This document shows positions 1 to 8,349 of a stretch of 64,000 nucleotides of DNA, piece after piece. Position 1 is the stretch's first letter; every line of letters begins with the position of its first letter. Origin of the DNA: Paeniglutamicibacter gangotriensis Lz1y. Its GTDB lineage: Bacteria > Actinomycetota > Actinomycetes > Actinomycetales > Micrococcaceae. Below the pieces are notes generated by a model. The model was given only the letters and a program-made list of their open reading frames with translations. It did not search any database and was not told the DNA's origin. A program made the translations under genes and the position numbers. The stretch spans positions 248,001 through 312,000 of the forward strand of contig NZ_AOCK01000001.1 in the NCBI RefSeq assembly GCF_000348945.1, written 5' to 3'.

Positions 1-401
1 TAGCTGTGGGTGCTGGCCGCGGAATCGAGCGCATAGGTGAGCAGCCCGGGAACTGCGGCGGTGCCGATGACCGAACCATCCACGAGCCCCGCGCGAATGG
101 CGGGGCCCACCAAATCGGGGAGCAGTGCCGCAGATTCCAGGTATGGTCCGGGAATCGCGTGGTAGCCCAAACGTTCGAAGGCCACCACGAGATCCACCGG
201 GGTGCCTCCCATGCCGCCCTCGGCTTCATCCACGCATAAACCGAAGAGACCCAGCTCGGAGAGCTGTGACCAGAGTTCTTGACCGAGAGTCAGGTCGCCG
301 GCGGCCCAGGCGCGTGCAATTCCGGTGCCGCCGGTGCCCTCGATGACCTGATCAATGGCCTCAGCTAGGGCGCGTTGTTCGTCGCTAATCACGAATTTCA
401 T
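1..401 (-). CDS. acyl-CoA dehydrogenase, N-terminal part (cut by window edge)
   Basis: Only the first 133 codons lie in the window; the C-terminus runs off the left edge. The start ATG (399-401) overlaps the stop of the upstream acyl-CoA dehydrogenase gene in an ATGA junction, so the two are translationally coupled. The N-terminus (MKFVISDEQRALAEAIDQVI) and the later LGLFGLCVDEAEGGMGG stretch match the helical N-terminal domain of acyl-CoA dehydrogenases. In steroid-degrading actinobacteria, FadE31 pairs with FadE32 or FadE33 to form heteromeric enzymes for late C/D-ring beta-oxidation. A gene paired like this in a HIP cluster is a reasonable FadE32/33 candidate, but that assignment is inference and the FAD-contact residues cannot be checked here. 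Confidence 0.85.
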   Translation of the reverse strand, partial: MKFVISDEQRALAEAIDQVIEGTGGTGIARAWAAGDLTLGQELWSQLSELGLFGLCVDEAEGGMGGTPVDLVVAFERLGYHAIPGPYLESAALLPDLVGPAIRAGLVDGSVIGTAAVPGLLTYALDSAASTHS

Positions 402-1591
402 GACGCTTTCCTTCCGTCGCCGCCACGGGGCAGGCCAAGTAGACGTTCTGCGATGATGTTGCGTTGGATTTCGTTGGTTCCCGCATAGATGGGACCGCCC
501 AAGGAGAAGATGTAGTCTTCGACCCAGCGGCCGCCGGACACGGCATCGGGGCCGCGGAGTTCTGCCTCGGGACCCAACAGGGACAATGCGGTTCCGTGCA
601 GGGCGATGTCTAGCTCGGACCAGAACACTTTGTTCACACTGCCCTCGGCACCCACGTCACCACCGTCTTGCAGCGTACTGACGGTGCCCCAGGTGTAGAG
701 GCGGTAGGCCTCAGATTTGATCCAGGCATCCACCACCGCATCCTGGGCAAATGGTTCCTGCTCCTGATGGGTGTGCCAGAGCTCGATCAAACGATCGGTG
801 GCGGCGCAGAAGCGACCCGGGGAACGCAACGAAAGACCCCGCTCGTTGCCGGCGGTGCTCATGGCCACCCGCCAACCGTCACCCGGTTCTCCGAGCACGT
901 CTTCATCGGCAACGAATACGTCGTCAAAGAAGACTTCGGCAAAACCGGTGGTGCCGTCAAGCTGTGCAATGGGGCGGATGGTGATGCCCTCGGCATCCAT
1001 TGGGAAGAGGAAGTAGGTTAGGCCGCGGTGACGTTGGGCCTCGGGGTCCGAGCGGAAGAGCCCGAATCCGCGATCTGCCCAGGGAGCACGCGAACTCCAT
1101 GTTTTTTGTCCGTTAAGAATCCAGCCCCCACGTTCCTCATCGCGGCGCGCGGTGCTCCGGATAGAGGCCAGGTCGCTACCCGAGCCGGGTTCTGACCAGG
1201 CCTGGGCCCAGATGAGTGAACCATCGGTCATGGGGCGCAGGAAGCGCTCACGTTGGGCATCGCTGCCATGCCCAAAGAGGATGGGCGCCAGCAGTGAAAT
1301 CCCGTTCTGCGCAACACGGGTTGGTGCACCAGCGCGGTAGTACTCTTCCTCGAAGAGCACCCACTCGATGAGTCCCGCTCCGCGGCCGCCAAACTCCTCG
1401 GGCCACGAGACCACGGACCAGCCGCCCCGGGCAAGTTCTGCCTCCCACTCGCGGTGGGCGGCAAAGCCTGCTTCGGTATCCATTGAAGGCAGCGGTGTCA
1501 CGGGGACGTGCTCGGCGAGCCAGTCGCGTGCCTCTGCGGCAAATGCGTGCTGTTCCTCGCTCAAATCAAGGTTCATTGTTTCGGTGTTCAT
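398..1591 (-). CDS. acyl-CoA dehydrogenase (FadE31-like)
   Basis: A 397-residue, full-length acyl-CoA dehydrogenase. It has the flavin/substrate signature AWSEPGSGSDLAS near residue 130, followed by the beta domain (ILNGQKTWSS), and ends with YAGTNEIQRNIIAERLLGLPRG, the C-terminal signature of the family. It should form an alpha,beta double bond in a CoA thioester and pass electrons to an electron-transfer flavoprotein such as EtfBA at 11.9-13.6 kb. It overlaps by ATGA both the upstream enoyl-CoA hydratase and the downstream partial dehydrogenase, so the three form one operon. By size and context it resembles FadE31 of the steroid C/D-ring pathway. The exact substrate (for example MOODA-CoA-derived intermediates) is inferred. 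Confidence 0.9.
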   Translation of the reverse strand: MNTETMNLDLSEEQHAFAAEARDWLAEHVPVTPLPSMDTEAGFAAHREWEAELARGGWSVVSWPEEFGGRGAGLIEWVLFEEEYYRAGAPTRVAQNGISLLAPILFGHGSDAQRERFLRPMTDGSLIWAQAWSEPGSGSDLASIRSTARRDEERGGWILNGQKTWSSRAPWADRGFGLFRSDPEAQRHRGLTYFLFPMDAEGITIRPIAQLDGTTGFAEVFFDDVFVADEDVLGEPGDGWRVAMSTAGNERGLSLRSPGRFCAATDRLIELWHTHQEQEPFAQDAVVDAWIKSEAYRLYTWGTVSTLQDGGDVGAEGSVNKVFWSELDIALHGTALSLLGPEAELRGPDAVSGGRWVEDYIFSLGGPIYAGTNEIQRNIIAERLLGLPRGGDGRKAS

Positions 1592-2445
1592 GATTGTGCA
1601 GCCGCCTCACGCATGCTTTTGGCTCCCAGTCCGGCCAGGGAATCCTTGCCGACCTCCGCGTTGTGCGCATGGGCCGCGTGATGCAGCCCGAAAACCGAGT
1701 CCATGCCGGCACGCATGCCCTGAAGGTCCTCGGATTGATTTACCGCCTTCTTGGCTAACGCAAGTCCCAGCCGTGGCATCGCTGAGATGCGTTCGGCCAT
1801 TTCGAAGGCGGTTTTTTCGAGTTCGACTGCCGGAACCACGTGATTGACCATGCCCAGATCATGGGCTCGCTGCGCGCTGAAGCGGTCCCCCGTGAAGAGG
1901 AATTCCTTGGCGGCTCGCGGATTCATGACCCAGGGGTGGGCAAAGTATTCGACGCCCGGAATCCCCATGCGTACCACCGGGTCGGAGAAGAATGCGTCTT
2001 CACTGGCGATGATGAAATCGCATGACCAGGCCAGCATGAGCCCACCGGCTATGCAAGCGCCATGCACCATGGCAATCATGGGCTTGGGGATCTCGCGCCA
2101 GCGCCGACACATCCCCAAGTAGACCTCGGACTCCCGGGCGAAACGGGAGTCGACGCCCTCGGTTCCCGCATGGTCCCACCACATCACGGCCTTGCGTTCG
2201 AAGCTCTGGTCGGCATCCCGCTCCGGGGTCCCGATGTCATGCCCTGCACTGAAATGCTTGCCGTTTCCGGCCAACACGATGACCTTCACCGTGTCATCGT
2301 TGACTGCCTGGGTGAATGCCGCGTCCAGCGCGTACGTCATCTTCGAATTTTGTGCGTTTCGATATTCGGGCCGGTTCAGCCTCACGATCGCCGTGGATCC
2401 GCGCACCTCGTAGGTGACGACATCTTGAACATTGTTCTCGCTCAT
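1588..2445 (-). CDS. enoyl-CoA hydratase/isomerase family protein
   Basis: A crotonase-fold protein of 285 residues. The oxyanion-hole stretches are visible as KHFSAGHDI near residue 67 and HGACIAGGLMLAWSCDFIIAS near residue 130. I chose ATG at 2443-2445 because AGAAGGGA lies about 8 nt upstream; an in-frame GTG at 2469 lacks such a site. It is the first gene of a leftward operon with two acyl-CoA dehydrogenases, and its promoter faces fadE30 across a KstR2-type box. It probably hydrates the enoyl-CoA made by the downstream dehydrogenases in steroid C/D-ring breakdown. It is distinct from the EchA20 homologue at 9.2-9.9 kb, and I cannot name a precise orthologue. Confidence 0.88.
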   Translation of the reverse strand: MSENNVQDVVTYEVRGSTAIVRLNRPEYRNAQNSKMTYALDAAFTQAVNDDTVKVIVLAGNGKHFSAGHDIGTPERDADQSFERKAVMWWDHAGTEGVDSRFARESEVYLGMCRRWREIPKPMIAMVHGACIAGGLMLAWSCDFIIASEDAFFSDPVVRMGIPGVEYFAHPWVMNPRAAKEFLFTGDRFSAQRAHDLGMVNHVVPAVELEKTAFEMAERISAMPRLGLALAKKAVNQSEDLQGMRAGMDSVFGLHHAAHAHNAEVGKDSLAGLGAKSMREAAAQS

Positions 2446-2503
2446 CGTTACGATCCCTTCTTGCCTCACCTGGTCAATTGAAAAACTTGTCTGAGACTAG
2501 ACT

Positions 2504-2524
2504 AACCAAACAAGTGCTTGGTTT
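2504..2524. promoter_or_regulatory. KstR2-type operator in divergent promoter
   Basis: The 14-mer AACAAGTGCTTGGT at 2509-2522 fits the published KstR2 consensus AnCAAGnnCTTGnT at every constrained position. The surrounding ~21 bp recurs, inverted, at 9976-9996 with about 17 of 21 identical positions. It sits between the leftward hydratase/dehydrogenase operon and fadE30-ipdF-fadA6, so one bound TetR-family repressor could control both directions. KstR2 responds to HIP-CoA in mycobacteria; the cognate regulator gene is not obvious in this window. Confidence 0.75.
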
Positions 2525-2583
2525 GCTAGCATAAGCGAAGTTCGAACATGTGACCAATGCAAATCAAGAGTGAGGGGAATGCC

Positions 2584-3753
2584 GTGGATCTGACCTATTC
2601 GGATCAAGACAACGAGTTTCGGCAAGAGATCCGCTTATGGCTCGAATCAAATCTTGCCGGGCGGTTTGCACGCCTGCGCGGCTTGGGCGGTTCGGGCCGC
2701 GAGCACGAGGCCTTTGAGGAACGCTTGGAATGGAACCGTCACCTGGCGGCACATGGCTGGAGCTGTGTCAGCTGGCCCAAGGAACACGGCGGGCGTGGAC
2801 TGAGTCTGCAGCAGCAGGTCATATTCCATGAGGAATACGCACGGGCTAATGCCCCGGCCCGCGTCAACCACCTCGGTGAGGAACTGCTCGGTCCAACGCT
2901 GATCGCGTTCGGTTCCCCGGAACAGCAAGCTCGTTTCTTGCCCCGCATTATCGCGGTCGAAGACCTCTGGTGCCAGGGATACTCGGAACCGGGCGCAGGT
3001 TCGGACCTTGCCTCGGTTGCGACCAAGGCAAGGCTTGAAGACGGTAAATGGATCATCGATGGGCAGAAGGTCTGGACCTCGCTGGCACACACGGCGAACT
3101 GGTGCTTTGTCATTGCACGCACCGAGGCCGGGTCGCGGAAGCACCAGGGGCTGTCCTACCTGCTGGTTCCGATGGATCAGGACGGCGTGGAAATCAAACC
3201 GATCCTGCAGTTGACCGGTACCTCGGAATTCAACGAGGTCTTCTTTGACGGCGCCCAAACCGATGCGGATTTGGTCGTCGGCGAACCTGGCGGAGGGTGG
3301 TCGGTGGCCATGGGAACCCTCGGATTCGAGCGCGGGGTTTCCACTCTTGCTCAGCAGATCTCCTTCCAAGGAGAACTGCAGGTCATCATCGATCTGGCAC
3401 GCAGCAATGGGGCAATCAATGACCCGCTGATCCAGGACAAAATTGTTCAGGCACATATGGGTTTGGACATGTTGCGCATGCACGGGCTGCGCACGCTCAG
3501 CGGCGAGCAAGGCATCGAAGCCTCAATCACGAAACTGCTCTGGGCGCCATGGCACCGCTCGCTTGGCGAATTGGCCATGGCGGTTGCCGGATCCAGCGCC
3601 CTGACGGTTTCCCGGGCTCCTTACGAGCTCGACGAGCTGCAGGCCCTCTATCTCTTTAGTCGGGCCGACACCCTCTACGGTGGCTCGGATGAAATCCAAC
3701 GAAACGTTATCGCCGAGCGCGTTCTCGGACTACCCAAGGAGGCACGAGTATGA
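2584..3753 (+). CDS. fadE30: acyl-CoA dehydrogenase, HIP-CoA dehydrogenase (FadE30-like)
   Basis: About 389 residues. It contains GYSEPGAGSDLASVATKA near residue 130 and ends with YGGSDEIQRNVIAERVLGLP, both acyl-CoA dehydrogenase signatures. The GTG at 2584 is preferred over an in-frame ATG at 2557 because GAGGGG lies 6 nt before it, although the longer form cannot be excluded. It is followed with ATGA overlap by an ipdF-like SDR and then a fadA6-like thiolase, the same order as Rv3560c-Rv3559c-Rv3556c in Mycobacterium tuberculosis. In that pathway FadE30 dehydrogenates the propionyl-CoA side chain of the bicyclic steroid remnant. The KstR2-type box directly upstream supports the assignment. 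Confidence 0.88.
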   Translation: MDLTYSDQDNEFRQEIRLWLESNLAGRFARLRGLGGSGREHEAFEERLEWNRHLAAHGWSCVSWPKEHGGRGLSLQQQVIFHEEYARANAPARVNHLGEELLGPTLIAFGSPEQQARFLPRIIAVEDLWCQGYSEPGAGSDLASVATKARLEDGKWIIDGQKVWTSLAHTANWCFVIARTEAGSRKHQGLSYLLVPMDQDGVEIKPILQLTGTSEFNEVFFDGAQTDADLVVGEPGGGWSVAMGTLGFERGVSTLAQQISFQGELQVIIDLARSNGAINDPLIQDKIVQAHMGLDMLRMHGLRTLSGEQGIEASITKLLWAPWHRSLGELAMAVAGSSALTVSRAPYELDELQALYLFSRADTLYGGSDEIQRNVIAERVLGLPKEARV

Positions 3754-4553
3754 CCGTCCAACGCATTGCACAACCAGCTCCAGAGTACGTTCCGGCCCAC
3801 GGGCTGCTTACCGGGCGCCGCGTGGTCATCACCGCCGCGGCAGGAGCCGGAATCGGAGCAGCGGCCGCGCGCCGCTGCCTCGAGGAAGGCGCCGGACTGG
3901 TGGTCTTGGGGGATACCCACGCCGGACGACTCGAAGCATCCGCGCTCGAACTGCGCGCAGAATTCGGTGCCGAACGTGTGCGCTTCGCGGTATGCGACGT
4001 CACCGATGAAGAGCAGGTCCAAGCCCTCTTGGACGTCGCAGAAGATGCCGGTGGCGTCGACGTCATGATCAACAATGCCGGTCTTGGCGGTACCGCTTCC
4101 ATCCTCGAGATGGAAGACGAACAGTGGGATAAGGTCCTGAATGTCACGCTGACAGGTACCTTCCGTTCCGTCCGCGCGGCAAGCCAGCGCATGGTCAAGA
4201 ACAATACCAAGGGCGTCATCATCAACAACGCCTCGGTCATCGGTTGGCGCGCCCAGGAAGGGCAAGCCCACTACGCCGCCGCGAAGGCTGGCGTCATGGC
4301 GCTGACCCGTTCCGCGGCGTTGGACGTTGCACCACACGGAATCCGCATCAATGCGGTGGCCCCGTCCCTGGCCATGCACCCATTCCTGGCGAAGGTCACC
4401 TCCGCGGAACTGCTTGAACAGCTCACCTCACGTGAAGCATTCGGGCGTGCAGCCGAACCATGGGAAATTGCCAACGTCATGGTCTTCTTGGCCAGCGACT
4501 ATTCCTCGTACATGACCGGTGAAGTTGTCCCGGTCAGCAGTCAACAGGCATAA
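3750..4553 (+). CDS. ipdF: short-chain dehydrogenase (IpdF-like, steroid C/D ring)
   Basis: A 267-residue SDR. The Rossmann glycine motif is TAAAGAGIG (residues 28-36), a variant in which the usual first glycine is alanine. The NNAG motif is at 108-111, and the catalytic set is Ser162, Tyr175 and Lys179 (YAAAK). It overlaps fadE30 by ATGA and is followed 14 nt later by the thiolase, so the three are one operon. Rv3559c/IpdF oxidises the 5-hydroxy group of 5-OH-HIP-CoA; length (262 aa), neighbours and the AAAGxGIG variant agree with that role. Substrate is inferred, NAD-dependent SDR chemistry is well supported. Confidence 0.85.
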   Translation: MTVQRIAQPAPEYVPAHGLLTGRRVVITAAAGAGIGAAAARRCLEEGAGLVVLGDTHAGRLEASALELRAEFGAERVRFAVCDVTDEEQVQALLDVAEDAGGVDVMINNAGLGGTASILEMEDEQWDKVLNVTLTGTFRSVRAASQRMVKNNTKGVIINNASVIGWRAQEGQAHYAAAKAGVMALTRSAALDVAPHGIRINAVAPSLAMHPFLAKVTSAELLEQLTSREAFGRAAEPWEIANVMVFLASDYSSYMTGEVVPVSSQQA

Positions 4554-4567
4554 AGGGAGCAAGAAAA

Positions 4568-5719
4568 GTGAGCGAAGCATACATTATTGATGCGGTACGT
4601 ACCCCGGTGGGGCGCCGCGGAGGTTCCCTGTCAGGGGTCCACTCCGCAGACCTTGGAGCACACGTGATTTCCGCGCTGATAGAACGCACTGGAATTGACC
4701 CTGGCGCGGTTGACGATGTGATTTTTGGCTGCACCGACACCATCGGTTCGCAGGCGGGTGACATTGCGCGCACCGCGTGGCTGGTCGCTGGCCTACCGGA
4801 TCATGTGCCGGGGGTAACCATCGACCGTCAGTGTGGTTCCAGTCAGCAGTCCGTGCACTTCGCTGCGCAGGGCGTGATGTCTGGAACTGCAGACCTAATC
4901 ATTGCTGGAGGCGTCCAGAACATGTCGGCAATCCCGATCTCCGCCGCCATGATCGCAGGTTCCGATTTCGGGTTCACCACCCCCTTTGCCGAATCACCGG
5001 GTTGGGTGGCTCGTTATGGGAATCAGGAAGTCTCGCAGTTCCGCGCTGCGGAAATGATCGCGGAAAAGTGGGATGTTGCCCGCGAAACCATGGAACAGTT
5101 CGCGCTCGAAAGCCACCAACGTGCCGCAACCGCGGCCGATGAGGGTCGCTTCGATGCAGAAATCGTTCCGCTCAACGGGTTGGCACAGGACGAAACCATC
5201 CGCCGGGGGACCACGCTGGAGAAGATGGCATCGCTGGGTACACTCTCCGAGGGCGGTCGGTTGACCGCCGCGGTAGCGTCGCAGATCTGCGACGGCGCCA
5301 GCGCCATGTTGATTGCCTCGCAGAAAGCCGTAGATGAACACGGGCTGACTCCGCGTGCACGCATCCACCACATCTCAGTGCGTGCCGATGACCCGGTCTG
5401 GATGCTCACCGGTCCGATCCGCGCCACCAAGTATGCGCTGGAACGCGCCGGAATGAGCGTTGCCGATATCGACCTCTTCGAATGCAACGAGGCATTCGCA
5501 CCGGTGGTCCTGGCCTGGATGCAGGAGCTTGGAATTGACCGCAGTAAGGTCAACGTCAACGGTGGCGGCATCGCGCTGGGGCACCCAATTGGTGCCACAG
5601 GCACCCGTTTGATGACCACGCTGCTCAACGAGCTTGAGCGCACTGAGGGCCGTTTTGGTCTGCAGGTGATGTGTGAAGGTGGTGGGCAAGCCAACGTCAC
5701 CATCATCGAACGGCTCTAA
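4568..5719 (+). CDS. fadA6: thiolase (FadA6-like acetyl-CoA acyltransferase)
   Basis: A 383-residue thiolase with the acylated nucleophile Cys89 (DRQCGSSQQS), His339 in GGGIALGHPIGATGTR and the second active-site cysteine Cys369 in CEGGGQAN. The GTG start follows AGGGAGC by 7 nt. It is the last gene of the fadE30-ipdF-fadA6 operon and is followed by a strong terminator. FadA6 (Rv3556c, 386 aa) releases acetyl-CoA from a beta-keto intermediate after rings C and D are opened. The same order in the mycobacterial HIP cluster makes this the best assignment, although thiolase substrate specificity cannot be read from motifs. Confidence 0.88.
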   Translation: MSEAYIIDAVRTPVGRRGGSLSGVHSADLGAHVISALIERTGIDPGAVDDVIFGCTDTIGSQAGDIARTAWLVAGLPDHVPGVTIDRQCGSSQQSVHFAAQGVMSGTADLIIAGGVQNMSAIPISAAMIAGSDFGFTTPFAESPGWVARYGNQEVSQFRAAEMIAEKWDVARETMEQFALESHQRAATAADEGRFDAEIVPLNGLAQDETIRRGTTLEKMASLGTLSEGGRLTAAVASQICDGASAMLIASQKAVDEHGLTPRARIHHISVRADDPVWMLTGPIRATKYALERAGMSVADIDLFECNEAFAPVVLAWMQELGIDRSKVNVNGGGIALGHPIGATGTRLMTTLLNELERTEGRFGLQVMCEGGGQANVTIIERL

Positions 5720-5733
5720 AAAGTGAATGGAAG

Positions 5734-5786
5734 GACCGTGGACCTGCTGGGGCGCTTAGGGTGCAGCGGCAAGTCCACGGTCTTTT
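5734..5786 (+). terminator. terminator after fadA6
   Basis: A 10-bp perfect inverted repeat (GACCGTGGAC at 5734-5743, GTCCACGGTC at 5773-5782) is followed by TTTT, 15 nt after the thiolase stop codon. It fits a Rho-independent terminator for the fadE30 operon. Confidence 0.8.
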
Positions 5787-5810
5787 GCGCATCCGAGTCG
5801 TAGAGCGGTC

Positions 5811-6360
5811 CTATTTCTCGTTGAGAACCTTATCCATTGCTCCGTGGAGAGATGCCGCCCTGCCTACGTTGCTGCCGTTGCCCAACGTGTAGTGGTCCAT
5901 GAGCACTACACATTCACGGGTTCCATCGCCGGGCACCTTATCCACGACTTCAGCGATGCGCTGGTCCTTCCTGGCGCCGGTCGACCAGTCGAAAGCTTGC
6001 TTGCCCGTTGCGACCAAGACGGGAGCCTGGCCGCCAGCTCCGTTCATGCACATCGTTAGTTTCGTCTGGAGGATCGCAGCGCAACGCTCGACATGATCGA
6101 TGCCAATGGACTTGTCGTCGTTGGGTGTCGAATCAAGTTTGGCAGCAGCCTGGGTGGAGGACCAGCTTGAAGACATCAGTCATATGGAAAGCCCGGAGCT
6201 CGGTGCCCTCGGGCAACACCTCATGCGCCATCGCGAAGCTGGTCTTCAAGATGCTGGCGCCGCGGTGGCCCTTCGTATGGGAGTTCAGGTTGGCGGGCGA
6301 CTGGTTCAAGGAACCGCTCATATCCAGAAAAAACTTTTTGGCCTGTGACGGTATGCAGAG
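5811..6360 (-). pseudogene. decayed gene, possibly von Willebrand factor A-type
   Basis: The leftward strand carries two adjoining reading segments that look like one broken gene. Around 6340-6150 it reads FFLDMSGSLNQSP..., close to the DxSGSM metal-site motif of vWA domains, followed by RGASILKTSFAMAHEVLPEG and RAFHMTD. This frame stops near 6133. A second frame continues from about 6140 to 5811 with APVLVATGK and ECVVLMDHY, which could be the later strands of the fold. No good start, ribosome site or intact frame joins them, and base composition is less GC-rich than in the flanking operons. The family call rests on one short motif and may be wrong. Confidence 0.35.
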
Positions 6361-6493
6361 AGGGGCCTTCTTCCGTTCCTGGCTCCCACGTTTGGCAACA
6401 GGTCGTTGCATTGGCTGTCGGTGGCCTTGGCTGGCCACGAACCGGCCGTGCCAAGGGTGCGCACACGAACTCCTGGCGGTGTTTGATGGCAGA

Positions 6494-7585
6494 TCAAGCG
6501 AGCGACCCGTTGCGATTCTGCGCGCTGGAACCCACCACCGAAAGCCGCTCAACTGCTTCGTCGATGATGCGGTCCACCAGTTGTTCACAGGTCGGCAGGT
6601 CGTCGATGACACCAACAACTTGGCCCGAGGCCAACATTCCGGCCTGCGCATCACCGTCCACCAGCCCTGCTTTGAGCAGCATAGGGGTGTTGGCGGCAAG
6701 CATCATCTGTCCCACGCTACGTCCGCTGCTACGCTTCATGCTCAGCCCATCACGGGCCAAGCCGAGCCACGACTGGCCGGAAAGTTCCTTGAACTGCATG
6801 GTGCGGCGCGCGGTGCCTAGCAGTCGACCGAGCGGCGAGCCGGATTCCAGCCCATCGATGAATTCGGTGCGTAGCAATCGGTGCGGCATCCCGTCGGCCT
6901 TCGCCGTAACAACGGTGCCGTCCAAACCGAACTCCAGGTAGCGGCGCTTGATGTGTTCGGGCACCGCGCTGTCGCTGGTCAGCAGGAAGCGGGTACCCAT
7001 GCCGATGCCTGCAGCACCGTAGGAAAGTGCCGCGGCCAGGCCGCGTCCGTCAAAGAAGCCACCGGCGGCGATGACCGGGATATCCACAGCATCCAGCACG
7101 GTGGGCAATAACAGGGTGGTGGGGGTGGTGCCGGTATGTCCGCCGCCCTCGCCGCCCTGAATCATTACCGCGTCGGCCCCCCATGACGCCACCTTTTCCG
7201 CATGCCGGGGCAACCCCACCGAGGGGATGACTACAGCATCGTTTTCCTTGAGCTTGTCGATTAGCTCGCGTTTGGGGGCCAGCGCAAAGGACGCCACCTT
7301 GACGCGATGTTTGATCAGCAGGTTCACCCGGTCCATGGCATCGGCAGCATCCGCACGCAGGTTCACCCCGAAGGGCTTATCGGTGCGGCTCTTGGTCTCG
7401 ATAATCGCCTTTTCGAGTTCCGCGTAGGTCATGGTGGCGGAAGCGAGAATGCCCAGCCCGCCGGCCTCGGCCGTGGCGGTGACAAGCTTGGGCCCGGCCA
7501 CCCAGCCCATGCCGGTTTGCACGATGGGGTGTTCAACGCCGGCCAGCTCAGTCAGTGCGGTGCGAATGCGGTTGGTGGTGCTCAA
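6494..7585 (-). CDS. ipdC: nitronate-monooxygenase-fold flavoprotein (IpdC-like)
   Basis: A 363-residue FMN-binding TIM-barrel protein of the nitronate monooxygenase/enoyl reductase superfamily. Visible elements are the N-terminal HPIVQTGMGWVAGPKLV, GGEGGGHTG near residue 145, PVIAAGGFFDGRGLAAAL near 175 and GAAGIGMGTRFLLT near 197, which builds the phosphate site. Translation seems to start at TTG (7585-7583), overlapping the ipdB stop. In steroid catabolism IpdC (Rv3553) follows IpdAB in the same operon and acts as a flavin-dependent oxidoreductase on the C/D-ring CoA intermediate. The order echA20-ipdA-ipdB-ipdC is identical here, which supports the specific name over generic nitronate monooxygenase. 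Confidence 0.88.
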   Translation of the reverse strand: MSTTNRIRTALTELAGVEHPIVQTGMGWVAGPKLVTATAEAGGLGILASATMTYAELEKAIIETKSRTDKPFGVNLRADAADAMDRVNLLIKHRVKVASFALAPKRELIDKLKENDAVVIPSVGLPRHAEKVASWGADAVMIQGGEGGGHTGTTPTTLLLPTVLDAVDIPVIAAGGFFDGRGLAAALSYGAAGIGMGTRFLLTSDSAVPEHIKRRYLEFGLDGTVVTAKADGMPHRLLRTEFIDGLESGSPLGRLLGTARRTMQFKELSGQSWLGLARDGLSMKRSSGRSVGQMMLAANTPMLLKAGLVDGDAQAGMLASGQVVGVIDDLPTCEQLVDRIIDEAVERLSVVGSSAQNRNGSLA

Positions 7586-8349
7586 GATCGAACCTCTTGT
7601 TCTCTGCGTTGAAGCGGGTCCAAGACCTCGCGAATCAGATGTAGTTCCTGCCGATTTGGCAGTCGAGTACTTTGCACGGCATCCGGGATGTTTAAGGCGA
7701 ATCCGGTGGATTCAATGACTTCTTCGACGATGACACCGGGGTGGATGGATACCAGGGACATGGTGTGTCCCGGCCCGCTGAAGTCAAAGACTCCGAGGTT
7801 GCTCACCACCTGATGTACCTGGTGGAAACGGGCCGCGCGCTTTCCTGCGTTCTCGGCGCGCGTGCGCCCAACGCCCGTCACAAAATCCACCCGTTCAACC
7901 ATTGAACGGCGACTGTGCTTGGGAATCCAATAGCTAGTTCTGTGATTAATGGTGTTGGCTGCCGCGGCGCGCGCGCCCAAAAGCTGCCGGTGTGGCTTGG
8001 AGTGCTGGCCGATGGCGGAGAAATTATGGTTTCCCTCCCGGTCGATCTGCGCACCACCCATCACCACATGACGTTTACCGGCCGCGATCAGCTCGAAGAG
8101 CTCCCGATAAGGCAGATAACCGCCCGGAACTCCTTGGTGTTCCAATGCGGGCACGCCTGCGTAGATTGTGGATTCGCCGTCGCTGAGCATGAGATCCGGA
8201 GCGTGGGTGAGTGCTGCCAGTCGCGCGCCAATGGTGGGGATGATCCCGGCCGGGCTGGCCAGAATGTCACCTTGTCCATGGAATAGATCGCTACAGGCGG
8301 TGACGGCAATTTCCGCGCGCGTCGACTGGGGAATGGTTACTTCACTCAT
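7582..8349 (-). CDS. ipdB: CoA-transferase-fold ring-C hydrolase, beta subunit (IpdB)
   Basis: A 255-residue CoA-transferase beta-subunit-like protein (the MSLVSIHPGV and HVVMGGAQIDREGN segments are typical). Its ATG overlaps the ipdA stop by ATGA and its own stop overlaps the ipdC start. In mycobacteria and Rhodococcus, IpdAB forms a complex that hydrolytically opens ring C of COCHEA-CoA in a retro-Claisen-type reaction rather than moving CoA between acids. The gene sits between ipdA and ipdC exactly as in Rv3551-Rv3553, so a genuine CoA-transferase for a simple keto acid is less likely. Confidence 0.9.
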   Translation of the reverse strand: MSEVTIPQSTRAEIAVTACSDLFHGQGDILASPAGIIPTIGARLAALTHAPDLMLSDGESTIYAGVPALEHQGVPGGYLPYRELFELIAAGKRHVVMGGAQIDREGNHNFSAIGQHSKPHRQLLGARAAAANTINHRTSYWIPKHSRRSMVERVDFVTGVGRTRAENAGKRAARFHQVHQVVSNLGVFDFSGPGHTMSLVSIHPGVIVEEVIESTGFALNIPDAVQSTRLPNRQELHLIREVLDPLQRREQEVRS

